From assembly GCF_001425355.1 (NCBI RefSeq), contig NZ_LMQN01000016.1, forward strand, positions 208,361 through 272,360: DNA of 64,000 bases, in the 5' to 3' direction. The notes below the pieces were generated by a model. It worked only from the letters and a program-made list of their open reading frames with translations. It searched no databases and had not been told where the DNA came from. The DNA comes from Chryseobacterium sp. Leaf405. Lineage in GTDB: Bacteria; Bacteroidota; Bacteroidia; Flavobacteriales; Weeksellaceae. Below, one piece after another: positions 8,021 through 17,104 of the stretch (position 1 is its first letter; each line of letters opens with the position of its first letter). A program made the translations under genes and the position numbers.

Positions 8021-8042
8021 AAGCCTCACAATTGTGAAGCTT
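8021..8042 (-). terminator. Terminator of the proline dehydrogenase gene
   Basis: AAGC.TCACAATTGTGA.GCTT palindrome with one mismatch, followed on the minus strand by TTTTTTATT. It lies 22 bp past the stop. Confidence 0.75.
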
Positions 8043-8063
8043 ATATATCTAAAATGAAGAGGT

Positions 8064-9233
8064 TTATTTCCCTTTTCTTCTATCTAATTCTTTACTGATA
8101 AGACCAAGTTCTCTGCCCGTCTGTCCTGCAACAGAAGTATTTTCCTGAGCTCTTCTGGTAAGATACGGAACAACATCTTTTACGGGTCCGTAAGGAAGGT
8201 ATTTCGCTACATTATATCCTTTATCAGACAAGGCAAAAGTAATATTATCACTCATTCCATAAAGCTGTCCGAAATAGACGTGAGGATTTCCATTTTCCAA
8301 TGAAGCTGCTTTCATTTTGTCCATTACCAATTCTGAGGAAATCTCGTTGTGTGTTCCAAAAAAGGCAGAAACTTTATCTAAATGATTCATCACAAAGTCA
8401 ATTCCCGCATTATAGTTTTTATCAGAAGCATCTTTCGTCGGCTGGATAGGATCTGCATATCCTTTTTCTGCGGCTCTGGCTCTTTCTTTTTCCATATAAG
8501 CACCACGAACAATCTTATACCCAATAAAATATCCTTTTTCTTTTGCTCTTTGAAGATTTTTTTCCATGTATTCTAATCTTCCGGTTCTATACATTTGGAT
8601 GGTATTCCAAACGATAGGTTTTTCCTGATTGTACTTTTCCATCATCTCTTCGCAAAGGTGATCTGCTGCATCCTGCATCCAGGTTTCTTCGGCGTCTACC
8701 ATTACTTTTTTATCGTTTTCATGGCAAAGTTGACACACTTCATCGAACCTTTTTACCACTCTTCCCCATTCTTCTTTCTGACTTGAAGTCAGTTCTGCAT
8801 TCTTTCCAATAGCTTCATATAAATCTATTCTTCCGAAAGCTGTAGGTTTAAAAACAATAAAAGGAATCGCTGGATTTCCCACAGAAAACTTAACAATATC
8901 TTTGATTTCTTCACAGACAGCGTCAAACGTAGCCTCATCTTCTTTCCCTTCAATCGAATAATCAAAAATACTTCCGACTCCTCTTTTGAAAAGCTGTTTT
9001 ACCACTTTCATACTTTCTTCACGGGTTTCACCTCCGCAAAATTGCTCAAATAAAGTGTTTTTTACAATTCCGGTTACGAAAGGAAAATCATTATGAATGG
9101 TAAAATTAAGAACAGAAGTTCCGATTTTTGTAAGTGAAGGCTGCTCGATCATCTTGAACATCCAATACGCTTTTCTTAACTGTGCATCAGACTTGTCTGC
9201 AAATGCGACTTTAGTATCGTTAAAAATGGGCAT
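8064..9233 (-). CDS. Proline dehydrogenase
   Basis: This 389-residue protein belongs to the PRODH/PutA TIM-barrel family. It oxidises L-proline to pyrroline-5-carboxylate with FAD and passes electrons to the quinone pool at the inner membrane. Visible family features are VMVDAEETWMQDA, the GYKIVRGAYMEKERARA segment with its conserved Arg and Tyr (about residues 235-255), and the C-terminal LPYGPVKDVVPYLTRRAQEN, where the Y..RR.EN signature lines the active site. It is the monofunctional form, without the P5C dehydrogenase half of PutA, and no P5C dehydrogenase is nearby. It has its own promoter and terminator. Confidence 0.9.
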   Translation of the reverse strand: MPIFNDTKVAFADKSDAQLRKAYWMFKMIEQPSLTKIGTSVLNFTIHNDFPFVTGIVKNTLFEQFCGGETREESMKVVKQLFKRGVGSIFDYSIEGKEDEATFDAVCEEIKDIVKFSVGNPAIPFIVFKPTAFGRIDLYEAIGKNAELTSSQKEEWGRVVKRFDEVCQLCHENDKKVMVDAEETWMQDAADHLCEEMMEKYNQEKPIVWNTIQMYRTGRLEYMEKNLQRAKEKGYFIGYKIVRGAYMEKERARAAEKGYADPIQPTKDASDKNYNAGIDFVMNHLDKVSAFFGTHNEISSELVMDKMKAASLENGNPHVYFGQLYGMSDNITFALSDKGYNVAKYLPYGPVKDVVPYLTRRAQENTSVAGQTGRELGLISKELDRRKGK

Positions 9234-9258
9234 TACTTTTATATAAATTTAGGTTTTG

Positions 9259-9266
9259 CAAAGGTA
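9259..9266 (-). promoter_or_regulatory. -7 box TACCTTTG of proline dehydrogenase
   Basis: TAnnTTTG match ending 25 bases upstream of the start codon. No obvious -33. Confidence 0.45.
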
Positions 9267-9297
9267 AGAAAAGGAAAGGTTTTTTAAAGAAAATTTT

Positions 9298-10227
9298 CTA
9301 TAATTTACCTTCAATTCCGTTAAGCATCATTGCGATAATTCCTACGAAAACCCAAAATCTTAAAATATTCAATATCAAAAAGTTACTCTTTTTTGTTTGG
9401 TTTAAAAGAAGATAGATGCAAAGAATGAATATAAAAAGCCCACCCGAAAAATAATAGGCCATAAATCCTGAAATTCCTGTACGGAGAATCAGTTTCATGG
9501 AAACTATCATGGTTATAATTAATAAAGAAACAATAATAATTTTTGTGTTTTTACTTTTAAAATAATTCGGAATTGTTATATATCCAAAGGCTTTATCAAC
9601 ACTTTTTGTCAACATATCTTTTACAATATCAATACATAAAAGAACTAGGAAAAGAAAGATTGCCATTAACAAAACTTTCTTGGAAAATGTCTCGTAATAT
9701 ACCATCATTCCAAAAAAAGGATACAGCGTTAAACTAACAAAAGTGAGATTATTTAAGATAAAAATCCGACTTAATTTGTGGCTGTAAAACCACATAAAAA
9801 ACTGATACACCACAAAAAAAACAAAAACCCGATGTGAAATCATCCAAGCAACTCCCAAAGAAATAACACTTAAAAACAAATAAACGTATAAAAAGTATTT
9901 CTGTTTAATGAAACTTTGAAGTCTTGTTCTGAAGGGTTTTACGATATGGTCTTTCTCAAAATCATAAAATTGGTTGATGATTCCCCCTGCCAAAATCGTG
10001 AGAACTGTACAGAAAATAATTCCGTGAACTTTAAAATCAAAGACAAATTTCCTGAAAGTTTCATCCTGATTAAAAAGGAAAAACGTTGAAACATACAATG
10101 CAAAAGTGAGCAAAATGGCAACAAAAAAGCGAGCTCCCAAAAGAAAGCCCACGAATTGTGAAAATCTGTAAAGAAAAGATTTTTTGATATAATTTTTCTG
10201 TTGGAAAGTTTCTTTCTCAGAATTCAT
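9298..10227 (-). CDS. UbiA-family prenyltransferase
   Basis: The 309-residue membrane protein has about 8-9 helices. Two aspartate-rich motifs typical of UbiA enzymes are visible: NQFYDFEKDH and DIVKDMLTKSVDKAFG, which bind the Mg-prenyl diphosphate. UbiA proteins transfer an isoprenoid chain to an aromatic or glycerol-phosphate acceptor; the acceptor here cannot be assigned (menaquinone, heme or archaeal-type lipid relatives are all possible). The gene follows mevalonate kinase by 10 bp, so both are probably co-transcribed, linking isoprenoid supply to its use. Confidence 0.75.
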   Translation of the reverse strand: MNSEKETFQQKNYIKKSFLYRFSQFVGFLLGARFFVAILLTFALYVSTFFLFNQDETFRKFVFDFKVHGIIFCTVLTILAGGIINQFYDFEKDHIVKPFRTRLQSFIKQKYFLYVYLFLSVISLGVAWMISHRVFVFFVVYQFFMWFYSHKLSRIFILNNLTFVSLTLYPFFGMMVYYETFSKKVLLMAIFLFLVLLCIDIVKDMLTKSVDKAFGYITIPNYFKSKNTKIIIVSLLIITMIVSMKLILRTGISGFMAYYFSGGLFIFILCIYLLLNQTKKSNFLILNILRFWVFVGIIAMMLNGIEGKL

Positions 10228-10237
10228 CCCAACGTGT

Positions 10238-11164
10238 TTAGAATCTGTAAATCACTTCTTTATGAAAGCCATCAAGCATCTTTTCTGCTTTGTCATAATC
10301 TTTAGTGAAACCTAAAATGTAACCACCACCTCCGCTTCCGCAAAGTTTTAAATAATACGCATTAGAATCCAGTCCCTTTTTCCAGATATTGAAAATACTT
10401 TCAGGAATCATCGGACGGAAATGTTCATATGCCCAATGCGAAAGTTTTTTAAGATTTCTAAAGAAAGGATTCATATCTTTTTTAAGGAAAGAATCTATAC
10501 ATGCGTTGTTATAACGGATAAACTCTTCTTTTAATGTTTTTCTGAAACCTTCAGTCTTCATTTTTTCAAAGAAAATCTGAATCATTGGTCCGGTTTCACC
10601 CGTAATTCCTGAGTCAATTAAAAAGATAGCACCTTTACCTTTTTCTCCGTCAGGTATGGAAACTTTATCTAAATTTTCTTTATTTTCGATCAAAATCGGT
10701 AAATTCATATAACAGATCAAAGGATCCATTCCTGAACTTTTACCGTGAAAATAGCTTTCCATTTCACCAAAAACAGCCTTCAGATTTTTTAAATTATCTT
10801 TAGAAATATTTTCAGGATCATGTTTTTTTAATGAATATTTTTCGAAAATAGCAGCGACCAAAGCTCCTGAACTTCCTACGCCATATCCTTGTGGAATATT
10901 AGAATCAAAGAAAAGCCCTTGTGAAATATCTTGTTTAAATCTTTCTACATCTAACTTAAAATCATCGGACAGCGATAAATCTGCAAGATAATTTGAATAT
11001 TTCTGCAGATGTTCATTTGATTTTTTCTCGAATTCAGATTCGGACTCCGAGAACTTTAAAGTTCCTTTGTAAAAGCTATATGGAACAACTAGACCCTGAG
11101 AATCTTCGATCATTCCATATTCTCCGAAAAGAATTATTTTAGCGTAAAATAGAGGATTCGTCAT
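10238..11164 (-). CDS. Mevalonate kinase (GHMP kinase family)
   Basis: The 308-residue GHMP kinase carries the ATP-binding loop PQGYGVGSSGALVAA (about residues 92-106), an N-terminal substrate segment AKIILFGEYGMI, and the C-terminal glycine-rich LCGSGGGGYILG. KIILFGEY near the start and GKSSGMDPLI are typical of mevalonate kinase, which phosphorylates mevalonate in the isopentenyl diphosphate pathway that Flavobacteriia use. It precedes a UbiA prenyltransferase, fitting isoprenoid metabolism. No other mevalonate pathway gene is in the window. Phosphomevalonate kinase or another GHMP kinase is the main alternative. Confidence 0.78.
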   Translation of the reverse strand: MTNPLFYAKIILFGEYGMIEDSQGLVVPYSFYKGTLKFSESESEFEKKSNEHLQKYSNYLADLSLSDDFKLDVERFKQDISQGLFFDSNIPQGYGVGSSGALVAAIFEKYSLKKHDPENISKDNLKNLKAVFGEMESYFHGKSSGMDPLICYMNLPILIENKENLDKVSIPDGEKGKGAIFLIDSGITGETGPMIQIFFEKMKTEGFRKTLKEEFIRYNNACIDSFLKKDMNPFFRNLKKLSHWAYEHFRPMIPESIFNIWKKGLDSNAYYLKLCGSGGGGYILGFTKDYDKAEKMLDGFHKEVIYRF

Positions 11165-11183
11165 GTTGACAATAAATTTTTTG

Positions 11184-11216
11184 CAAATTTAAAATTATTC
11201 TGTTGAATATAAGCAA
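11184..11216 (-). promoter_or_regulatory. Promoter of the mevalonate kinase-ubiA unit
   Basis: TTG (11214-11216, minus strand), a 22-base spacer and TAAATTTG (11184-11191), about 20 bases upstream of the start. Confidence 0.6.
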
Positions 11217-11312
11217 AATTCGAGCCGAATTATAACATATTTTAACACCAAAATTATTATAAACTTTTAATTATTTCTAAAAATCTATATTTTATTATCT
11301 TAAAGGTAGCAA

Positions 11313-11337
11313 AAAAGCCTGACATAATCAGGCTTTT
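11313..11337 (-). terminator. Terminator of the M12B-type protease gene
   Basis: Perfect AAAAGCCTGA/TCAGGCTTTT stem with 5-base loop and a T tract on the minus strand, about 20 bp past the stop. Confidence 0.85.
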
Positions 11338-11357
11338 AGTACTTATTTATTTAAAAC

Positions 11358-13526
11358 TTATTGTTTAATTAATTTCTTGGTAACTTTTTCTTTTATTGTT
11401 TCTACCGTTACTACGTAATTTCCAGTTAGCATAGAAGAAATATTTACATTGAATTGAGTTCCTTTTAATGCAGATTCTGATTTAATCAACCTTCCTGCTT
11501 CATCATAAATTTTGAATGATTTTAAAGCATCTTTTGAAGAAATTGTGATTGCATTTTTTGCAGGATTCGGATAGATATTCACTGAATTATCTTTAGTATT
11601 TACATCTTCAACGGCTAAAATTGCACAAGAGAAATTCGCTTTCCAGCCAATCCCTGTTTCTGCCGGGTCTGAAACAAATCTTACCGTAATTGCACCTGAC
11701 GGATGGGTTGAAGTAAACGTTCCGGGTAAAGTTGTCCCCGTTAAAGCATTTCCTGTTGCAAACATTGGTGAGCTAGTAGACGGACCATTATAAATATACA
11801 TAAAATCGTAACCGTCTTCTAAACCAAATTCTGTAAAATTCATCGTTAAATTAGAACCTGAAGAAGGATAAAAAGTTTTAACAATAGTCTGGCTGTCGCC
11901 ATAATTTCCTGTCACACCTCCTGTATCTGTAAATAATATTCCGCTGCACCAGTTTGCATCTGTCAGGAACATCTGTGTTCTCTGATATCCCGCAGAACAA
12001 TCTGTTCCTACTGATAAAAGATAATACGTTGCAGGTTCAAGACTTGAAAAATTAAATGTCTGTGTTGTTGTATTTCCCGTTGAAACAGGAGTTCCGTCGA
12101 ATTTCGTTAATTTATATTTCCAAGAAGTGGAAGTTCCATCTGTAAATGCTGCACTCGCTGAATTCTGTGTAATATTTGAAACAGATAATCCCGTTATTGT
12201 TGTCGTACAAGCTGTTGTACAATTTGTTCCTAAACAAGGTTTAGATTCTACCGTATTTCTGATTAGCGCAGCAGGCTGAGGACCAAAGCCATTGGTAAAA
12301 TTAATTCCAACCCCTGAAATTAAATGACAATAACTCATGATCGTACCTTTTACTGTCGTAGAAGGAATAGGACCTGTGCAACCTTCATCTGCTCCCGCAG
12401 CAGGACCGCAACCGTCGATAGCTGTGTTGTTTCCGTTCCATGCACAAGCGTGTGTGTGAGGCGAACCTAAACTATGCCCCATTTCGTGAGTCATCGCCAT
12501 AATCGTCCATGAATAAACAGGAACATTATTATACGTTTGAGATGCACCTGAGTAAGCGTGTCTATTGGTTGTACATAAAGAATTAATGTAAGCAACGCTG
12601 GTTGTAGAAGGCTGATTTACTAAGTGAGCCAAATCTCCGTTAAAAGTCTGTCTGTTTGCTCTGAAGCTTGCCAAATTTGCATTCGGAGTTCCTGTATACG
12701 GGTCCGCTGTTGTCCAGACATAGATTTCGTTTAGAGCAATTTTCACGTCATCATTGTTATAAAGAGTAGCAATATTGTTATGAATTGCCGTTAACCAGTT
12801 CACTGTTGTCGTTGTATTTGATCCGTTATTAACATAGGGAGTATAACAAACTTCATAATAAATTCTTACACAATTCTGAGTCAATACTTTTGCCGTATTT
12901 TTTTTATCATCAGGATTATATGAAAATTTCTGTTTATGGTTGTCTGTTAATTCATCCACACCACAAACAAAAGGATTAATACCTGTCAATTTTGAATCTG
13001 AATAGCTTACAAAATCAGAAGAATTTTTCACTTTACCTACGATGATATTTCCTAATTCTGGTGTAGAAGCAACTCCTACAATATCATTATCAAAGAAACT
13101 GAAAGCTACAATCGATTGATTATCTCCTTTTACAATTCCCTGATAATAAGCTCCCGGATTGTAGTTTACCACTTCACTTTTATTGGTTGTAACTTTAAAA
13201 TCATTGGTAAAAATTTGATTTTTGTACAGTTCCATTGTAATCATTTTTCCGTCGAAAGGAAAAGATACTTCAAGATATTCAGGTTTTTCTGTGGCTATTT
13301 TTTTAAGCTGTTTAGCATCAACATTAATAACCGTAATGTCTGTTGCTGCTCTTTTGTACTCGGGTAGTTTCTCGGAATTTTTGCTTACTGTGAACAAATC
13401 ATACTTTTCAAAATTTTTCTTTTGAGTATGATATTCTGAAACTTTTTGAGCAACAGGTTTCATATTTTGTGCAAAACCGAATATCGAGCATTGCAAAATG
13501 GAGAGAAGTAGAAGTTTTTTTATCAT
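11358..13526 (-). CDS. Secreted reprolysin-type (M12B-like) metalloprotease with T9SS sorting domain
   Basis: The 722-residue protein has a signal peptide (1-19, ending FAQ), a propeptide region, then a zinc protease domain with HEMGHSLGSPH (347-357), a full HExxHxxGxxH metzincin motif. A fibronectin-type stretch (about 440-520) and a CUB-like domain (about 525-635) follow. The last 75 residues (YPNPA, DEAGRLI, GNYVVTVET, ending KKLIKQ) are a type A sorting domain for type IX secretion. It is probably exported to the surface or medium as a protease; substrates are unknown. Cys189 in NPFVCGV just before the catalytic domain could act as an inhibitory cysteine, an inference only. Single-gene unit. 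Confidence 0.88.
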   Translation of the reverse strand: MIKKLLLLSILQCSIFGFAQNMKPVAQKVSEYHTQKKNFEKYDLFTVSKNSEKLPEYKRAATDITVINVDAKQLKKIATEKPEYLEVSFPFDGKMITMELYKNQIFTNDFKVTTNKSEVVNYNPGAYYQGIVKGDNQSIVAFSFFDNDIVGVASTPELGNIIVGKVKNSSDFVSYSDSKLTGINPFVCGVDELTDNHKQKFSYNPDDKKNTAKVLTQNCVRIYYEVCYTPYVNNGSNTTTTVNWLTAIHNNIATLYNNDDVKIALNEIYVWTTADPYTGTPNANLASFRANRQTFNGDLAHLVNQPSTTSVAYINSLCTTNRHAYSGASQTYNNVPVYSWTIMAMTHEMGHSLGSPHTHACAWNGNNTAIDGCGPAAGADEGCTGPIPSTTVKGTIMSYCHLISGVGINFTNGFGPQPAALIRNTVESKPCLGTNCTTACTTTITGLSVSNITQNSASAAFTDGTSTSWKYKLTKFDGTPVSTGNTTTQTFNFSSLEPATYYLLSVGTDCSAGYQRTQMFLTDANWCSGILFTDTGGVTGNYGDSQTIVKTFYPSSGSNLTMNFTEFGLEDGYDFMYIYNGPSTSSPMFATGNALTGTTLPGTFTSTHPSGAITVRFVSDPAETGIGWKANFSCAILAVEDVNTKDNSVNIYPNPAKNAITISSKDALKSFKIYDEAGRLIKSESALKGTQFNVNISSMLTGNYVVTVETIKEKVTKKLIKQ

Positions 13527-13667
13527 TTTTACTATTTATTTCAATTTGCAAATAAACAAAAAAATTCTAATAGTTGTGAAAATATGCTATCATTTTCACC
13601 TAATTTGAAACTTAGAACAAATTAATTGTAATAATATTATAATTAAAATTTATTTAAGGTAAATAAA

Positions 13668-13695
13668 AAAAGACATTAAAATAATTAATGCCTTT
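13668..13695 (-). terminator. Terminator of the MFS transporter gene
   Basis: Hairpin with an ATTAA/TTAAT core and flanking pairs, followed by TTTTTTTATTT on the minus strand. Confidence 0.65.
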
Positions 13696-13720
13696 CTATG
13701 TATAATTGTAAATATTAAAA

Positions 13721-15208
13721 TCAGTCTTTTAAAATTTTATTGTTTACGAATCTGATTAAGATTGCGCCAATCGCAAAAAATGCAGCCATTGATATAAACG
13801 CATACTGCATATTATGAAACTTCTGAATAAACACACTGAAAATAAGCATTCCGCAAATAATTGCTATTTTTTCAAGTACATCATAAAAGCTGAAATAAGT
13901 TGTATTTTCCATAGAATTTTCCGGTAACAACTTTGAGTATGTCGATCTGGACATTGCCTGAAGACCACCCATAACCAAACCTATCAAACCTGCCAACCCA
14001 TAAAACTGAAGTTGCAAATTAGGATTTTCTTTATTCAGAGAATATGCAGATAAGCAACAGATGATCCAGATGATAACTGCAATCGTGATCACATTTTTAT
14101 TTCCGATTTTTTTAGATAATTTTGAGAACAGAAAAGCTCCAAAAATTGCGATAATCTGAATGACCAAAATTGTAATAATAAGCTTGTATTTATCGACTTC
14201 TTTCGGAAAAATCACCGTGCTTCCAAAAGGAACAGCCATTAAAAATATAGTCTGCATCCCAACACTATAAAAGAAGAAACTTGATAAGAAGAATTTCAAT
14301 CTTTTATCTGAAAAAAGTTTATTTCCTACACTAAATAATTCCCTGAAACTTTCTTTAGCAATGTCTTTATAGAAACTGATATTATCTTTTAACACTTCGA
14401 AAAATCCACCCTGTTCTTCGTGTTTTTTGAAAATATTCTTGTAATTTAAAAGAACCAGATCTTTAGGAAGCTTGTCTTTAACATCTCCAAACTGAGGTAA
14501 ATGTTTAAATGTATATTGTGAGAATCCGAACCACCAAGCTCCTGTTAATAAGAAACTGATTCTGATATAGATCTTAGACTGTTCAGGACCTTTCGCTACC
14601 AATTGAATCAATAACAAACAGATAATCAATAAAATTACAGATCCTATATACCCATAAATATATCCTTTTGCAGAAAGTGAATCCTGCTTTTCCGGAGTGG
14701 CAATATCCGGTAAAAACGAATTATAAAATACCAAACTTCCCCAAAAACCTACACTCGCTGTAATGCTGAACAGCAAGCCTAAGAAGAAATTGGACATTCC
14801 TGTAAACATCGCCAATCCCATACATGATGTTGCTCCCAGATAACAGAAAAACTGTAAGAAAGATTTTTTGTTTCCGATTGTATCTGCCAATGATGATAAA
14901 AATGGTGACAAAAGCACAACAAGAAAAAATGACAATGCGTAGGAAAAACTAAGAACGGCATCCGGCTCATAATTTTCTCCGAACACTTTAATCATGTGTC
15001 TCACAGGAACTTCCTGGATTTCTTTAGCCGCAGTTACGAATTCCTTTTTGTTGTAAGCTGTCGTTAATATTGTGTAATAAATAGGGAATATTGCAGACGT
15101 AATGACCAAAGAATATACAGAATTTGCCCAGTCATAGACCGCCCAGGCTTTCATTATCTTTGGATTATTCTTTATATTCTGAGGTTGTTGATTCTCAATT
15201 TCAGACAT
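13721..15208 (-). CDS. MFS transporter, UMF1/Atg22-like
   Basis: This is a 495-residue membrane protein with about 12 helices. The opening KAWAVYDWANSVYSLVI is the characteristic start of the UMF1 branch of the major facilitator superfamily (related to the yeast vacuolar exporter Atg22). ARS-like loop GGLQAMSRSTYSKLLPE (about residues 410-426) also matches. Bacterial UMF1 substrates are not established; amino-acid or small-molecule efflux is a guess from the fungal relative. It has a promoter box at 15230-15237 and its own terminator. Confidence 0.8.
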   Translation of the reverse strand: MSEIENQQPQNIKNNPKIMKAWAVYDWANSVYSLVITSAIFPIYYTILTTAYNKKEFVTAAKEIQEVPVRHMIKVFGENYEPDAVLSFSYALSFFLVVLLSPFLSSLADTIGNKKSFLQFFCYLGATSCMGLAMFTGMSNFFLGLLFSITASVGFWGSLVFYNSFLPDIATPEKQDSLSAKGYIYGYIGSVILLIICLLLIQLVAKGPEQSKIYIRISFLLTGAWWFGFSQYTFKHLPQFGDVKDKLPKDLVLLNYKNIFKKHEEQGGFFEVLKDNISFYKDIAKESFRELFSVGNKLFSDKRLKFFLSSFFFYSVGMQTIFLMAVPFGSTVIFPKEVDKYKLIITILVIQIIAIFGAFLFSKLSKKIGNKNVITIAVIIWIICCLSAYSLNKENPNLQLQFYGLAGLIGLVMGGLQAMSRSTYSKLLPENSMENTTYFSFYDVLEKIAIICGMLIFSVFIQKFHNMQYAFISMAAFFAIGAILIRFVNNKILKD

Positions 15209-15229
15209 TTCAAATAAATATTAGTAGCA

Positions 15230-15237
15230 CAAAAATA
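15230..15237 (-). promoter_or_regulatory. -7 box TATTTTTG of the MFS gene
   Basis: Exact TAnnTTTG match, 21 bases before the start codon. Confidence 0.5.
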
Positions 15238-15352
15238 TAAAAACCATTGAACATTCGGCGGTTTTTATTTTGTTTAGGATAAATTTTATTGTTTGGTTAA
15301 AGTTCAAAGGTTCTTATGAACTGTTTTCATTTTAATTTAAACTTAAAATGAA

Positions 15353-15383
15353 AAAATCCGAAAGCAAAAACTTCCGGATTTTA
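15353..15383 (-). terminator. Terminator of the thiolase gene
   Basis: ATCCG/CGGAT outer and AAG/CTT inner stem with a T tract on the minus strand, about 25 bp past the thiolase stop. Confidence 0.7.
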
Positions 15384-15404
15384 ATGTACTTATTTAACTA
15401 AATA

Positions 15405-16583
15405 TTACATATTTTCAATAACAATAGCAGAAGCACCACCACCACCATTACAGATTGCAGCGGCACCGTATTTTGCATTTTTTTGCTTTAATACATTGAT
15501 TAATGTAACAATAATTCTTGAACCTGAACTTCCAAGCGGGTGACCCAAAGCAACTGCTCCACCGTTCACATTTACTTTAGAAGCATCTAATCCTAAGATT
15601 TTATTATTAGCCAAACCAACTACAGAAAATGCCTCGTTAAATTCGAAGAAATCGACATCCGTAAGCTCCAATCCTGCTTTTTTAAGAGCAATCGGTAATG
15701 CTTTTGAAGGTGCAGTCGTGAAATCTTCAGGAGCCTGAGCGGCATCAGCATAAGAAACAATTCTTGCCAACGGCTTCAGCCCTAATTCTTCCATTTTTTC
15801 TTTAGAAACAAGAATTAATGCAGAAGCTCCGTCATTTAAATTAGAAGCATTTGCAGCTGTTACCGTTCCTTCTTCTTTTTTGAAAACTGTAGGAAGTGTC
15901 GGGATTTTATCAAATTTTACTGCTTTATATTCTTCATCTTCAGCGAAAATGATAGGCTCTCCTTTTCTTTGAGGAATTTCAACAGGAACTACTTCTTCTG
16001 CAAATTTTCCTTCGCTCCACGCCTTTGAAGATCTGGTGTAAGATTCAATCGCGAAATTATCCTGATCTTCTCTTGTAATACTGTAATCTGTTGCACATTT
16101 TTCAGCACAAACTCCCATGTGAACATTGTTGTAAACGTCTGTAAGACCGTCTAAAACCATTCCGTCCAACATTTTAACATCACCTAATTTAGTTGCGTTT
16201 CTTGCATTATAGTAATGAGGAACTGAAGACATATTTTCCATACCTCCTGCAACGATTACGTCTACATCACCCGCTTTAATTGCCTGTGCAGCCATAGTAA
16301 CTGCCTTCATTCCTGAAGCACAAACTTTGTTTACTGTAGTAGAAGGTGTCTCAATAGAAAGCCCTGCTCCCAAAGCAACCTGACGAGCCGGAGCCTGTCC
16401 CTCACCCGCCTGTAAAACGTTCCCCATATAAATTTCCTGAACCTGTTTAGGATCAAGACCAATTTTATCTAATGCTCCTTTTACGGCAGCAGTTCCCAAC
16501 TTTGTAGCCGGAACGCCTGCTAAGCTTCCTAAAAAACTCCCAATAGGAGTTCTTACTGCAGAAACGATGAATACTTCTTTCAT
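15405..16583 (-). CDS. Acetyl-CoA C-acyltransferase (thiolase)
   Basis: The 392-residue protein is a complete type II thiolase. Active-site residues are Cys88 in NKVCASGMKA, His348 in ALGHPLGSSG and Cys378 in ICNGGGG. Thiolases condense or cleave acyl-CoA with acetyl-CoA. Its length and the CASGMKA context fit acetyl-CoA acetyltransferase, giving acetoacetyl-CoA, which could feed the mevalonate pathway or serve in fatty-acid or butyrate-type turnover; sequence alone does not choose. Genes for ETF are about 6 kb away, but not in the same operon. Confidence 0.9.
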   Translation of the reverse strand: MKEVFIVSAVRTPIGSFLGSLAGVPATKLGTAAVKGALDKIGLDPKQVQEIYMGNVLQAGEGQAPARQVALGAGLSIETPSTTVNKVCASGMKAVTMAAQAIKAGDVDVIVAGGMENMSSVPHYYNARNATKLGDVKMLDGMVLDGLTDVYNNVHMGVCAEKCATDYSITREDQDNFAIESYTRSSKAWSEGKFAEEVVPVEIPQRKGEPIIFAEDEEYKAVKFDKIPTLPTVFKKEEGTVTAANASNLNDGASALILVSKEKMEELGLKPLARIVSYADAAQAPEDFTTAPSKALPIALKKAGLELTDVDFFEFNEAFSVVGLANNKILGLDASKVNVNGGAVALGHPLGSSGSRIIVTLINVLKQKNAKYGAAAICNGGGGASAIVIENM

Positions 16584-16616
16584 TTTATAATTCTATTTTT
16601 ATATTTTAAAATTGAG

Positions 16617-16632
16617 TAAGCCTTTCGGCTTA
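16617..16632 (-). terminator. Small hairpin between two minus-strand genes
   Basis: TAAGCC/GGCTTA stem with 4-base loop, 6 bp past the stop of the 150-residue protein. No T run, so termination would be partial at best. Confidence 0.3.
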
Positions 16633-16637
16633 TATTT

Positions 16638-17090
16638 CTATTTTTTGCTCTCTTCTATTTTTTCTAATGGCAAATCATATTTATCGCCATTCATGGTACT
16701 TTCAATTCTTAAAAAATTATCCTGACTTGCAAATATTCTGTTAGAATAAACATCTCCAACTTTTACAGGATTTTCTTTCTCTGATTTTTCCAGCACAATC
16801 ACTTTATAATTACATTCATCAACAAAAACCATACTTGATTTTATGAAATCTTTTCCGTCATTATAATATTCTGTCTGAATATTATCTTTTACCGTCATAT
16901 ACCAAAGATTTTTAGGATAATTAATTCTTAGAAAAGTTCCTTCTTTGATATTGATACATTTTATGGGATTATCTAATGGCTTTTGACTTGAAACCTCAGA
17001 TTTTGGTTTATCCGATTTTTTTTTCTGAGCATCTACCTGTGAAACTCCTAAAAACAATACGGCTACTGAAATTACCTTTAAAAAATTCAT
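16638..17090 (-). CDS. Hypothetical secreted protein
   Basis: The 150-residue protein has a signal peptide (1-21, ending VDA-Q), a lysine-rich linker (QKKKSDKPKSE) and then a compact domain without recognised motifs. Two Cys residues (about 44 and 92) could form a disulphide. It probably resides in the periplasm. I do not recognise the family. It lies 14 bp after the small membrane protein gene, in the same direction, and 54 bp upstream of thiolase, so it could be part of a short operon. Confidence 0.55.
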   Translation of the reverse strand: MNFLKVISVAVLFLGVSQVDAQKKKSDKPKSEVSSQKPLDNPIKCINIKEGTFLRINYPKNLWYMTVKDNIQTEYYNDGKDFIKSSMVFVDECNYKVIVLEKSEKENPVKVGDVYSNRIFASQDNFLRIESTMNGDKYDLPLEKIEESKK

Positions 17091-17104
17091 ATTTGTGTTA
17101 TTAT

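Larger units (their letters stand above)
7694..8063. other. AT-rich intergenic region between converging genes
   Basis: The 370 bp hold hairpins near both ends (7697-7723, 7742-7769 and 8021-8042) and otherwise very AT-rich sequence without ORFs. Confidence 0.5.
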
